The notes: generated by a model from the letters alone, not told the origin. A stretch of 64,000 bases of DNA from Branchiostoma lanceolatum (GCF_035083965.1 NC_089724.1:10782910-10846909); one strand, 5' to 3'. Counted from the stretch's first letter, positions 25,963 to 38,374 are shown. Translations and numbers: made by a program.

Positions 25963-28900
25963 ATGGAATCGTTTATATCTGATTTCTACAAGGATAAGAA
26001 TGTTCTTGTTACTGGAGCAACAGGGTTTCTCGGGAAAGTTCTCATTGAGAAGCTGCTGCGCTCTTGCAGTGAGATGGAAGGAATCTACATGTTGATCAGG
26101 CCGCTGAAGAACGAAGCTCCCCAGGACCGGTTGGACAAGATTGCAGACTGTAAGGTAGGTCCAAGTCTTCTGAATTGCAAATCAAAAGTTGAAAAATGAC
26201 AACCGAGAGGAAATAATGTCTATGAAAGATGCACAAGTATCATTTAGAATAATTCATAAGAAAGCGATGAGACTATGTATTTGTATCATCATCAGCAAAA
26301 CTGGGTCAACGTGGAAAGTTCTACCCATCATTTCTATGAATTATCACCTTGTGACAAATTGAGTGATTACTCGTACCTACTATTGATTGCATATATTGTA
26401 ATACGGAAAATGTAACAAAGTGTCAAACATTTTCTTTAAGAGTCTGTCTTAAGCAAACAGCACCCCCACCCTATCAATGGAGATCAGGTGTTAAGAGAAG
26501 GGCAAAATAGCCATTGTATACATATGCACACAGTAACATTATCTACAAAATCTTTATTGTTCAGCAATAAACTTATCGATAAGCAAAAATGATAGACTTG
26601 CCAAGTCTACAAAATACCCTGCCTGATGATAGACATTTGTTTTGTTGTACTGCAGGAAGATTAACCCAAGAAAAAATGATACTAACAATTTGTATGTGGC
26701 CTTTTTAACATTCAAGGTAAACAGTTACCCTTAATGAATTTGAAACTTTCCAACAGCTTTACGAGAGAGTTCGTCAAGAACTCCCCGACTTTCGCAACAA
26801 GCTCCATGCCGTCAAAGGAGACATATCTGAGCCTGCACTTGGCATCAGCCAATCAGATGCAGCCATGTTGTCGTCAAAGATCAACGTTGTGTTTCACTGC
26901 GCAGCAACAATCAGATTCAATGCGCCTCTCAAGTAAGTTGAGATTAGCCATTTTTGACTCCCCCCACAATATATATGTAAGAGATTGGGGGTCTGGCATC
27001 CAGGCTATTTTTGACTGGTGTGTGTGTTTGTTTTGGTTCGTGTGACTGTGTTCATATAATGTTGTCTTTAGTCTGTTTGAGTTTTTGTAGTATTCTAGTC
27101 ACAAGCACCACAGAGTGACAGGAAGCAATCAATGGACACATGTTATGTTAATAAAAAAATCTTATTTGCATAATAAATGCAATTAAACAAGAGATATCAG
27201 AAAGTCTAAATATTATACACTAAGTGGGATCTTAGAAATGTTGCAATGAATGGTTTCAAGTCATGTGACAGCTGGAAAAAAGTTACCTGCCAGCCATGAT
27301 CTGGTACTCCTTCGTCTGTGGGATGGAGGAATATTTCAAAGGGAATCGAACAAGCTTAAGATTATTTCCTGTTTTCTATAGATTATTATTACATGTTATA
27401 AATAAGCTGCACTCCTGTTAGATTTTTAACCCACATGCTGCAGAGTACAGTCGCACAGAGTCAGACTACCCAAGAAGTCGTGACTCAGGATCAATGACAT
27501 CTGGTCTATGTGTTAATAGAAAGAATTATCTTGGGACCACCAAAAAGTGGTCACATTGGCCTGGCAGTGAGGCTGCCCTTATGTATAGGTGGTCACTTGT
27601 TCAGATTTGACGTACTGTATAGATTGTTCTTCTTCATTGTGACAATAAAAAAATATTAACTGATATAGTTGTTGCCAATACCATGATACGATTGGCTAAG
27701 CTGTAAGCTTGGTTGAGATTTGATATCTTTTGTTGAAAATATTTGGCCACATAAGTGCAGATTGTGGTGGCAAGGTTTTGGCATCAAGCTCCCTTTGCCT
27801 ACCTTAGAAAGAAGTTTTCGAGTACAGGTGGATGACGATGGATTTTGTGGCAAAATTATGTTGCTTTGAAAATGTTCCCTACCATTAGAACTGCTATGCA
27901 ACTTAACGTCGTAGGGACGCGGAATATGGCTCACTTCTGCTACAATCTCAAACACCTTGAGGTTGGTACCAAATGTTATCTATCTGTCATTTGCCTTTGT
28001 ATGGCCAGATCCTAATTTTTGTTCAGTTAGTGCGTGGTTGTAAAAAAATAATTTCAACCCAGTTATAGATAACTGTAATAATATCAATAACATCAGTGCA
28101 TGAAACATCATTCAACAATGCTCAAGCATGTCATTTGAAAACTGAAACAGTGATAAGTCATTGAAGATTTAAGACTTTGTGTCTGCCACAGTGTACTTCA
28201 CAATTTAGACGTTGTTCTTTTGCAGGCTTTCGTGCATGTGTCAACTGCCTACGCCAACTGTGACAGGAGTTACATCGAGGAGGTTATCTACCCTCCCCCT
28301 GTGCAGCCTCAGAAGCTGATTGTTGCTTTTGAGTAAGGACAGCTAGACAAAACCGATTTGACATATCATATACAAGGACCGTAACCGACAAACAGATAGA
28401 TATCTCACTTTTTCATCATATGCTCTAATGTCTGTAAACGTCTACATAATTGTTCATATAGCAGGAAAATAGCTCACCTGACAATCTCTAAATACTCACC
28501 TTGGCCGGGAGGATAGTCCAGTGATCGTTGTGTGATTTTGGGGATTTCTGGTGATCAACCAATTTGACTGAAGGTCTTTGACAGTGTGACAGCTCTTTTA
28601 TGACAGAAAGGAAACAATTGTGCATTAATGAGTGTAGCCCGGGTACCATCCTCTGTATTATTACCGCTGGCTCAATCTTTTCGGTTGTTAACCACAGACT
28701 CCGTGGTTAACAAGCAAAAAGATTGAGCCAGCGGTTACTACGGAGGATGGTACCCGGGCTATAATGGGTGACCATGCAATTTTACTGGATAACAGTTTGT
28801 GACAGTTGTTTTGAATTCTGTTCTTATACTTCCACCAACAACTTACATTTTAATGTCGTATAAATTACTATGCACTGTAACTTCGTGCTGTTTATTTCAC

Positions 28901-31900
28901 TCTAGATGGATGGATGACACTATGGTGACAAAGTTGACTCCAGACTTGATAGGCAAAAGACCCAACACCTACACCTTCACTAAGGCATGTGCGGAGTACA
29001 TACTGACACAGGAGGCGGCTGACCTGCCTCTGGCCATCGTCAGGCCTTCTATCATTGGTGCCTCGTGGAGAGAACCTCTGGTGGTAAGTTCTCCAAATCA
29101 GGGGAGGGGTTGGTTCTTTGCTTGTGGGTATATATATATATGCTATTGAACCAAGGTGAAAATTAGTGAAGGTATCTTGAATAGCTAATGTTGGATATAT
29201 AAAATAATACTACTATATCAAGTAAATTTGATTAAAATTGATGACAAAATGTTAACACCACTAACTACATTCTTTGTCACCAAAGATTGATCGAGGTTGA
29301 TACATGTCAAAAACTTTATATACCTATCATTGATAAATTAAAGTGTAGACTGTACATGTCAGTCACTATTAAATGATATTTTGGGATTTCTGTCTAGGGA
29401 TGGTGTGACAGCTTGAATGGACCTAGTGGGATTTTTGCTTCAGTGAGTACCTTCCTACATTCTAGGTTCATGTTGAATATCAGAAACACAGAAGTATATA
29501 ATAAATCTAATCAAAGCCAAGTAACTGTTACTCAAGCAACTGGATGAAATTTGAAAACGCAGACATTTCAGTTACGCATAAGTTATACCAAGGACATTAT
29601 AATGTCCTTGGTTATACATGCCTGTTTTGCAGTATCTAAGTTTCTAGCCTATTGTGTCAAAAGTGTTTAGGGAATTTTGCATTGATTTGTGCTAATCTTT
29701 TTTTTTTACTCTGATCTGTAGATTGGAAAGGGCTTGTTGCGGACCATGCGGGGAGACAACAATGCCTGTGCCGATATCATACCGGTAGATCTAACTGCTA
29801 ACCTGATGATTGCTGTTGCCTGGGACACGGCCGTCTCCAGGTGTGTTTCTGGCTGTCTGCACAAGTGTTCGCGGTGGTTTTAAGTTTGCGTTTGAAACAT
29901 TAGCAGCGCTACAGTTATAGGTGGGCAAAAAGTTTCGCGGTGGTTTTAAGTACGCGCTGAAGAGTTCACCGTGAAAACTGCAAACATAAAACCACCGGGA
30001 ACATTTCTGCTTTTACAGTAAAACAAAAAGAAAACACACAGGCATCTTGGTTCATTTGTACCTTGAAGATATTTCTTACTCCTAAGATGTCCCTGGAGTA
30101 AATTGTCTTGAAATTGAAGCGGATGTGAATAGAAAAAAACTTGCTTGAATTTTTTTGTCTTGTTCTGAAGCAGCCTTCATTTTATTATTTATTGGTTCAG
30201 CATGTACATGCCAGGGTTGCCCAACTAGCCGAAGGCTATCACTAAGGGCGAACCCATGTGCAGTTATAGGACTGTAGGTTTTGGACCATCTCACATCGGG
30301 GCATGCCCCTACTCTTTTTCGAAAGGTGTGGTGGATTCTTTTACGTGCGTGGGGTGTGGCTCTCCCCAAACACGGGACCTCCATTCAACGTCCTATCCGA
30401 GAGACGTCCCTAACCCTAGATGAGCTACTGGTACTCATTTACACCTGAGTGAAGTGAAGAAAGCCGTGTTAAGTGCCTTTCCCAAGGGCACAACGTCAGG
30501 GCGCATGTCCAGACATGTCTGGGGGCAGCCTTTATGATAATGGACCCAAAGATGAAACTTTGTGACAACTTGTTGTGTCTGTTTCTCAGGTCAGAGAACA
30601 TCCCTGTGTACAACTCCACATCAGGGGGTGTCAACCCCTTTAGATGGAGAGAGATCAGTAAGTACTGTTAGGGGCATGTTGGTGAAGCAATAATGCTGAT
30701 ACCTGTACCTGATGATTCATTCAGACTGCTTGACAACTGGTATCACTTTAGGTGTAAATTAGCAGGGAGAGGACTGAAGGATTGTAAAGTCAATACACAT
30801 AGGGTATTAGCTCCAATTCACTAAATTTCCATGATCATATATTTAGCATTATTCATAACCCATAAGTTATGGTATAACCCTTCGTAATTAGCTATGATGA
30901 GATTGCTTTGAGCACAGATTTACCAGCTGAACATACTTGAGCAATTGGAAAACAATGTTCACATTTTCAAACCACACATTGTTGTTGATTTTTGCTGAAG
31001 CCACTTCTCAGAAACATTACCTGGTAATTTCATTTGTTTGGTTACTCCCACTCGTTGGTAAATTTTGATAGACTATCAATCTTGCAAATAAGTCAATGAT
31101 TATTATCATCAAACCAGCTTGGACTGATATTATGTATTCATTTAGCACTTATCAATTTTATTTTTTTCTACCACAGACACTTCTCTGGTTAAGTTCGCTC
31201 GAAAGCACCCCTTTGATGAGATTTTCAGGCTGCCAAACTTCACCTTCACCAGCAATAAGTGGGTTTCTACATTTGGTTTTAATGTGATATCAAGGTCAAA
31301 TATATGCTGCACTACATTTCAACCTATGTCTATTTTCAAACAATGCTCGAGAGACATAGCAAAAAAAATCCCACTATATAAACCGTTATACTTTGGCCAA
31401 CTAACATTCTGACAAGATTACTCAGACTCTAAATGTCCCTGAACCTAGGTTGGTTTCAGAAAAGGCTACAAGGGACTAATTAATGTTTACTTCCCAAACA
31501 TGATACCTCCATTGTGCTCCTTTTTCTGTAGATCTTTAACATTGAATTTAGACATGGCCTGCTAACTAGGTCCTGACAGTACACTTACAAAGTGACAACC
31601 ATGGCACGATAAGGTCTCATTCATGAGTTTTTTCGCCCCATAGGCTTACATGTCATAAAACGTGTTTTACATGGGCGCGTTCGTAATGAAGCTATAGGAA
31701 ATATGCCAATGTTTTTCATTCCATGTTGAGAACATGTACCCTAGATTATGTAAAAAAACTGACAACATTTTCACTACACACAATCTCTTTTGATAGCAAT
31801 TACAATCTGCACTTGGCTACACCCCCAAAAAGCCACTTTCCAGCTGTAAGCGCCGGACCGATTCACACACAATGCCCAGGCTGTGTACTTCCGACCTCGC

Positions 31901-33841
31901 GCGCGGCTGCCAAACTTTGCCTGCTAATTTCTTCAGTTACAAACAAGTTTTCTTCAGTTTGACGCTTGATATCAGCTGGGCTAGCTAAAAGGAAATTTCC
32001 CACCGATATAGACACACGTTCATGCAGCCGTTCGTTTTTTGGGCAACGGACTCTTTTAGGAGTAATACAGGAATGAGACCATAACCCATTTTCTGATACA
32101 TGAAATGGCCACTGACACAATACATTGGTACACTGTTATTTAATATACATGTAATTACTGAGTCTCTTGTTTTTTGTGTGTGATGATTTATGACATACCT
32201 CTGTGCTCTCTGTTTCATGTAGCTTCATGCACCAATACTGGCGGATTGTAAGCCACCTTACACCAGCCTACTTGAATGATATGTTTCTGAGGATCATTGG
32301 ACAGAAGCCAAGGTTAGTTTCCACAGATAAATTGGTGGAGTTCCTGGAATATTTGTTAGGTAGACACATAATATACTGTTGGGCGTGTTCCTGAACCGCT
32401 GCCAAAAAATCTCTGATGACTTGAAAAAATATCTACAATCTGAATTGCCGTTTTAGGGCTGTGAAGCTGTATAACAAGCTAGAGGCAGCAGTGGAGTCAT
32501 ATGTCTATTTTACCTCACACCATTGGGAATGGAGCCATGGGAACACCGACATGCTTTGGGCAAAAATGGGAGTGGAGGACAAGAAGGTTTGTCATTCCAT
32601 ATATTTGTTGATTCATTGGAAGGCACTGGCCTATCATACTATGGTCTCTACCAGACTCCTTCGGATACGTAAAAAGTGAAAATTGGCCAAACAGGGAGAA
32701 TGTACTATCCAAGTAGAGGAATGGGTCCGGCTGGTTTTTGACATATTTTTAGGTGCTTTTGTCCGGCTTTCTATTTTGTCTCATCTTTATGTCATCAATC
32801 CCATTGAAAATACAAAGCCCAACAAAAGAGCCGGTCCCATTCCTCTGTTTGGAGAGTACTACTTTTTTCATCAACCCCAGAGTTCTGGTAGAGACTAATT
32901 CTATCATACACACCTACAGAGTGGCACCCAATACAGGGGTGCCACCTATTTCTGGGGTTTGGTATTGAAGTCTGGCTGCATGAGCTGACGTTCATAGAAT
33001 ACAGTAACTATTCCTAGGATGTTTGGAGTTTTTTGTCCCAACCAGGTAAACTCACCTGCTGACGTTAACCTGGTTGTGAAAAAAGAAACTCCAAACATCC
33101 TATGTTCTACCAACTTGATGAAACTATTTTTGGAAGTAACTATTCCTCCTGTGTTTCCTATGCAGATCTTTGTCATCAACAGCCGTGGGCTCCACTGGCC
33201 AATGTTCATGGAGAACTGGATGCTGGGCATCAAGAAGTACTTGCTGAAGGATGATATGGATCAACTAGCTCTGGCCAGGGCACAGTTAAACAAGTGAGTC
33301 ACATTTGTAATCATTAATGGACATTATGTAGTGGCGTCAATCACTTCAAGTTTTGTGGATATTTGCTCTTTTCAGTCTTCAAGTCGCTTGTCTCTCATCC
33401 TCCTTTCACAGTTCACACACATTCATGATTTTTTTCCTAATATCAAACAACTGCCTTGGTTTTCGAGCTGTTTTCATCTTATCAGTTTTCATGTGCACTT
33501 ATGACCAGTTACAGAATGGGTTTCATGTCTGTTTCTGCATTTGCAACACTAGATCAAAGCACAAGCACCTAACCATGCAATTTTGTCTCGAACTCATTGT
33601 CGACCCTAATATGCTAAACATTCATCACAGCTGATCACTTCTGATTTGTACTTTGTCCAACATGTGCAGACACCGCAATATCCAATGGGGCTTCAACACC
33701 CTTCTGGTCGTGCTGTTCTGGCGTGTGTTGATCGCTTGGACGAAGAACTTCCCGCACCAACTTCTGGGATTCATCTGGCACCTTTTCAGCAGCCTCTGCT
33801 TTAAGTCCGTCCAGAAATTAGTAAGCATCTCCAGTAAATAA
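25963..33841 (+). CDS. Fatty acyl-CoA reductase, FAR1/2-type (FAR-b)
   Basis: Tandem duplicate of FAR-a, 519 residues, exons 25963-26154, 26757-26932, 27889-27961, 28226-28332, 28906-29083, 29398-29442, 29722-29840, 30590-30657, 31177-31258, 32223-32312, 32457-32586, 33166-33293, 33670-33841. Every exon has the same length as in FAR-a and all splice sites are intact. TGATGFLGK and the YxxxK catalytic pair are kept, so it can encode a whole enzyme. I count about 26 residue changes from FAR-a. Several fall where FAR-a, FAR-c and vertebrate FARs agree: WGE to WRE (exon 8), LYD to LND (exon 10), LID to LIV (exon 4) and IAR to IAW (exon 13). With the mobile elements in its upstream region, introns and 3' region this suggests weaker constraint, but no stop or frameshift is present. 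Confidence 0.9.
28635..28763. repeat. Near-perfect fold-back repeat in FAR-b intron 4
   Basis: Left arm from 'tagcccgggtaccatcctct', right arm ending 'gaggatggtacccgggcta', about 50-base arms with a central 'ccacagactccgtgg' stem. More intact than the FAR-a copy at 14757. Confidence 0.85.
29589..29610. mobile_element. 22-bp perfect palindrome insertion with GTTATAC target duplication
   Basis: CAAGGACATTA followed by its exact reverse complement, flanked by GTTATAC at 29582-29588 and 29611-29617. Copy A has a single GTTATAC and no palindrome at the same place (about 15669), so this is a real 29-bp gain. Lies in FAR-b intron 6. Confidence 0.85.
29860..30019. mobile_element. Short TIR element (ACTGTAAA family), copy 3, left end deleted
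   Basis: Orthologous to the element at 15928-16154 in FAR-a but lacking about 60 bases at the left. Ends TTTTACAGT. Confidence 0.7.
30185..30510 (+). repeat. Dispersed repeat, FAR-b intron 7 copy
   Basis: Counterpart of 16330-16640 with the same word order. Confidence 0.6.
31331..31541. other. About 210-bp block present only in copy B (FAR-b intron 9)
   Basis: Copy A runs straight from 'cattccaac-atatgtc'-like sequence into 'attgaatttagacatgg'; copy B carries this block between them. No terminal repeats or frame seen, so it could be an insertion in B or a deletion in A. Confidence 0.5.
31613..32080. mobile_element. 468-bp DNA element with 4-bp ATAA target duplication
   Basis: Ends are GGTCTCATTC and its exact complement GAATGAGACC. 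ATAA flanks both sides (31609-31612, 32081-32084). Copy A has the empty site near 17633. No transposase frame; family not recognised. Confidence 0.8.
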
Positions 33842-34096
33842 GCCTTTGGACCTTTAAACGCTCCATCAAGTACTCTGTTTTCAATCAGTTTCCTTATATA
33901 CTGGGGAAGCTTAACTTTTTTGTTGGAAATGGAAACTTTAGGCGAACCTAAAGAAAACTGAAGTTATGATCTTAAACTTCCGTAATGTTGGTTGGGTTCT
34001 GCAGTAGATTGAGACGGGCTGTGGTTAAATTGTGTGGTCCTCCAGATTTCATTGTTTGGTGAAGAAACATGGGAAATTTCACATAGCATAGGATAC

Positions 34097-35371
34097 TATA
34101 TAAACTATGCACAAAAAGTTCGGAAACTTAACTTTGGTCGATCATATTTCCGTTTTTTTTTTATCGATTTCAATGTATTACATATCATTTAAAAGCTTAT
34201 TTGATTTCCTTTCCCATGATACCAAACTTATTGTGATTTCGAATTCATGAAACGAGCATCAGGCCTGCTAAAGTGAGTGGGTCGAAGAAATAAAGTGCCC
34301 AGATTACCTTACTATAGTCAAACATGCTATTCCGTACATATTCTTCTGTTGATATTGACTTCTGTACGAGGGTATTGTGAAAAATCAACAAGAATAAACA
34401 AGACATATTCATGAAAGCTAAGTTTATTCTTTATCAAAACCAACAATCTGTGTCTTAGTAAGGGGTTAGCAAGGAGTCTTAGTAACGGGTGGCCCAGCCA
34501 CGCGCTGTCACTACAGCACGGCACCTCGCTCCTTCTCATACTCGTCACCAGTCGCGCAATGCGATGCTGTGGGATAGCGTCCCATTCCTCCACCACAGCC
34601 AGCGTTGTTCTCATGGTCACTCTTGCACGGACAGCTCGCCCAAGCTGATCCCATATAGATGTTCGATGGGGTTCAGGCCCGGGCTCTTAGAGGGCCACTC
34701 CATCCTCTCTACACCTGCATGCTGGAGATGGTCGGCGATGATCCCTGCCCGGTGTGGGCGGGCGTTATCATCTTGCAACAAGGCATTCGGCCCCATGTTA
34801 TGGAGGAAAGGGATGGCCACCGGATCAAGTATTGTGTAACGATATCTTTCTGCATTGAGGGTTCCTGGTACAAGTCTTGTCTTTCCCCTGGAGGTTATGC
34901 CTCCCCATACCCCAATATTTGCTGTGAAACAATAACAAAAAATAACACCTGTGAATTAAGATACCGTTGCAGGACGCAGGCGTTTATGTGGTGTAAACTT
35001 CGATGTGCTAGAAATAACCTTGGATGTTCTGTGTGTTAGAAATAACCTTGGATGGTCTGTGTTCCAAAAATAACATTAGAACCTGAGGAAACAATATGTT
35101 GAATCATCATCCGCGCCCATACCAATAGGATGTCACAGCGCGCGTATGACACCAACGGGGAATTTTGGGCACTTTTTCTCCCTGACCCACTCACGTTATT
35201 AGTGCTGGTACTTGTTCCGTGGGTTTTCAATCACAATAAGTTTGGTATCATAGAACAGGGAATCACACAAGCTTTATAATGATATATAATGCATCAAAAT
35301 CGGTAAAAAAAACAACGGAGATATGATCAACCAAAGTTAAGTTTCCGAACTTTTTGTGCGTAGTTTATATA
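34097..35371 (-). mobile_element. Tc1/mariner element with truncated transposase, FAR-b 3' region
   Basis: Inverted terminal repeats of about 55 bases, starting TATATAAACTATGCACAAAA and nearly exact at the other end, with TA at the borders. Copy A has the empty site near 19641. Confidence 0.88.
34327..34970 (-). pseudogene. Tc1-type transposase fragment (broken)
   Basis: Minus-strand frames read VWGGIT, then LQDDNARPHRA (second catalytic Asp) and WPSKSPGLNPIEHL (the third acidic residue), then MRTTLAVVEEWDAIPQ, in the order of Tc1 transposases. A two-base insertion after PIEHL shifts the frame, and the N-terminal DNA-binding part and first catalytic Asp are missing. Not functional. Confidence 0.85.
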
Positions 35372-35504
35372 TCATAGCATAGGATACTATCACTTAGTGA
35401 CTTAGTGTGTAGTTTTGTGCTGATAAGTGTGTGATGCTACCTGCAAGTGCAGTAGTCACCAGCGGACTGTTGTATTTATTTACGGTAAAATTCTATAGTT
35501 TGCT

Positions 35505-37861
35505 TACATCAATGTATTCTAGTCCAAAGACCTGCATCAAAACCTCTGTGGGCCTTACAACATTATTCATGACCGATAGAGGCGTAAGACAGGGATGTAA
35601 TCTCTCTCCCACACTTTTCAACCTACTCATAAATGACTTAGTCAAAGAATTGGATAATCCCGACTGTGAACCACCCACTCTACACAATTTCCTTGTTTCT
35701 TATATGCAGATGATATCGTGATATTTTCAGAGTCGGAAAAAGGATTACAACGTGCGTTGGACAGACTGAACATGTTCTGCACATAATGGAAACTACAAGT
35801 AAACATGAAGAAAACTAAAGTTGTAATTTTTAACAAATCTGGACGATCAGTAAAAAATGTAAAATTTTTCCTTGGCTAAGATGGTATCGAATTAACAAAT
35901 TCTTATTGTTATCTGGGACTATTGTTGTCCTCATCAGGTACTTTTTCCTTAGCAAAAAAACAATTGTCCTTAAAAGCACGTAAAGCACTTTTCAGCCTTA
36001 AACCTCTCTTTCGCTCACCTTTCTCCCCAAAGGCTCTGTTAAGGATATTTGATGTGTGCGTTAAATCTATCATGTTATATGGCAGTGAAGTTTGGAGCAA
36101 GGACCATTTGAATGACAGGTGTCCAATTGAAACTATACAGAACCGTTTCTGCAAAAATATTCTTGGAGTGCACAGAAATTCCAGTAACATAGCAAGTAAA
36201 GCAGAGCTTGGAGTGTTCCCGGTAGATTTAGATGTGTCAGTCCGCATAGTTAAGTACTGGTTGCACCTCAGACAACTCAATCCTTTGACACACCCTTTAC
36301 AAGTAGATGCTCTATTGTATCAACAATCTTTCCAAGTGAATAGCAACAAAAAAAAACTGGTTACAACATGTGAAGATGTACAGTAGAATCCGCTTAACTG
36401 CACCACCCATTTATCCGGCTGGTGCAATTATGCGAAATTCCCAGCTGGACCGCACCACCATGTTTTTTCTCTTCACAGGCTGGATAACGCCCCAGAATCG
36501 AGACTTACTTAACCTTAGTAGCTAACGTAACAGTTCTTGCGCTACTATACCTCATAGAACCAGCAAAATATTGAGTTCACAGTTCCAGTTTGATCAGTGA
36601 CAGATCATTTTCCTTATAGCAGAGCCGAACCCGCGTACACCTAGTTCCGGTGAATGCAGGAAGTTTCTACGACGCGGATTCAGCTCTGCCATCACGTCAG
36701 CACCGCACCGCCAAAAGCGACTGCTATGTCCACCTTCGCATCTATAGCCATTGCCGAGTCGCTGTTAGGTTTCCGACTGAATGTAACGTTAAGATGCCGG
36801 TCTTTTATTATTGCAGCAGTATGTGACAATAGCGATGCCGCGACGCAAAATCAAATTCCCACGAACTTGAATGCATTCACAGTAATTAGACAGTGCACAG
36901 GTAGAGACCAATCTTTATTGAGTACAGCATGCTGCCTTTGGTAGGCGTGCGTGTCTTAATGCCGACCCGCCCGCCCGGGACCTCCCATATGATTCCTATC
37001 AACATAACTGTCAATGGAGACCGCCTTCTTTTGTTACTAAAACAGTTTTAAACATATTGGCGGTATTGCGCCTTTACACCGGCAGGTATCGGCTCATTTG
37101 TACGACGTTTGCCAATTTTTAGAGCACCTTTTTAGTTAACTTGTCAATGATTTTTTTAAAAATTGGTGCAGTCATCCAGCATTGGTAACAATGCGCGGTG
37201 CAGATATGCGGAATCACCAACAATGCAGTGAATGGGAACCGGTTTGGGATTTGGGGATTCAGTGCAATTAAATGGAGTATGCGTTTATCCAAGGTGCAAT
37301 TAAGTGGCTTCGTCTGTACTTGACAATAGCGGATACTCCTTTATCTGGAACGCCAACAATCTCGATCTAGACATACAGCATATATGTACATTGTTAAGGC
37401 TGACCGACATATACATTCAAAGTTTTCTTTATAAATTATCCATAGATGACAGTAAGTTAAGATTTTATAGGAATGTCAAAACAGAATAGTCAATGGAAAA
37501 ATATCTTTCCAACAAAGATTTTGATCAACGGTCAGCTGTGTGTAAGATACGAATCAGCGCACATCCACTAGAAATAGAAAAGGGTAGATATAAAAAGCTG
37601 CCTGCTCACGAGAGAATGTGTAAATTTTGTACAATGAACGCAGTGGAAAATGAAATACATCTTATTTGCCAATGTCCTCTATATGACACCGAAAGAAACG
37701 AATTATATAAAACAGCTTCCGTTAATTCCCCTAGCTTTCACCATTTGACTAACTTACAAAAATCAATCTTACTACTAAAATCAACCAACCCACTTACGAT
37801 ACAAAACGTGGGTCTCTTCATTTTCCACTGCCTTCAAAAGAGAAGTCAAGCCCAACCATAG
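35505..37861 (+). pseudogene. LINE reverse transcriptase / C-terminal domain remnant
   Basis: DRGVRQGCNLSPTLFNLLIN (RT palm), then a one-base frame change, then YADD at about 35703-35714, a stop within 80 bases, and the thumb region (SIMLYGSEVW, near 36070). After the pogo-like insert, the frame resumes, meets a TAG at 37487, and ends with MCKFCT...EIHLICQCPLYD, a CCHC-like finger. Several stops and shifts: dead copy. Clade not assigned. Confidence 0.82.
36381..37316. mobile_element. Pogo/Tigger-like MITE nested in the LINE
   Basis: CAGTAGAATCCGCTTAACTG at the left and its imperfect complement at the right, both flanked by TA. Removing it rejoins the LINE frame across 'gatgta-cttgac'. No transposase frame. 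Confidence 0.82.
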
Positions 37862-38053
37862 TCAACTTTAATTAACATAGAACTTTCATTGTAGACTAGA
37901 TGACTATATCGATTCCCATGTATTGCCATGTACTTGTTTGTCTGCAATTAGCCTGCGGGCATGAACTTGCAATAGGGTTATTATTATAATTTCACTGGCT
38001 TTAGTTGTGCTTCTATCGGCATCTACTGATGGCACATTGATTTATTATTCAGG

Positions 38054-38059
38054 AATAAA
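38054..38059 (+). terminator. Poly(A) signal counterpart for FAR-b, displaced by insertions
   Basis: AATAAA in the block that matches FAR-a 19813. Here it is 4.2 kb after the FAR-b stop because the Tc1 element and LINE lie between. Confidence 0.45.
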
Positions 38060-38374
38060 GAAAAACGTTTGGATAAAACTTTCATGTAATTTCCTTTCTA
38101 GATCTTAGGGACTTTGTTCTTTGCTCTTCCTAGCTCTGCTTAATCATCTTGATAACATTTGAAGATAGTAGTATTAGAAAGGGAAGTGTTTTTTTTCCAA
38201 AGACTTTGCTCAGTGCAAGGTCAAGGGACCTCTTTTGAGGCACTGATGACAAAAGTGAACTAACACTCACAGGAACAGCAGCTCTTCTCCCTAAGTCAGA
38301 AACATCATGATCAAGACAAACTCAAGGTGCTAAGCGTAAGGAGCAACCGACCCAATAGCAGAAGCTGGGGCTAT

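Larger units (their letters stand above)
35487..37983 (+). mobile_element. 5'-truncated non-LTR (LINE) retrotransposon in copy B
   Basis: Inserted at a point that is continuous in copy A (near 19743). Holds reverse transcriptase remains and a C-terminal CxxC-type finger region, and ends in a short TTA-rich tail ('gggttattattataat'), as LINE 3' ends do. Split by a pogo-like element at 36381-37316. Confidence 0.82.
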
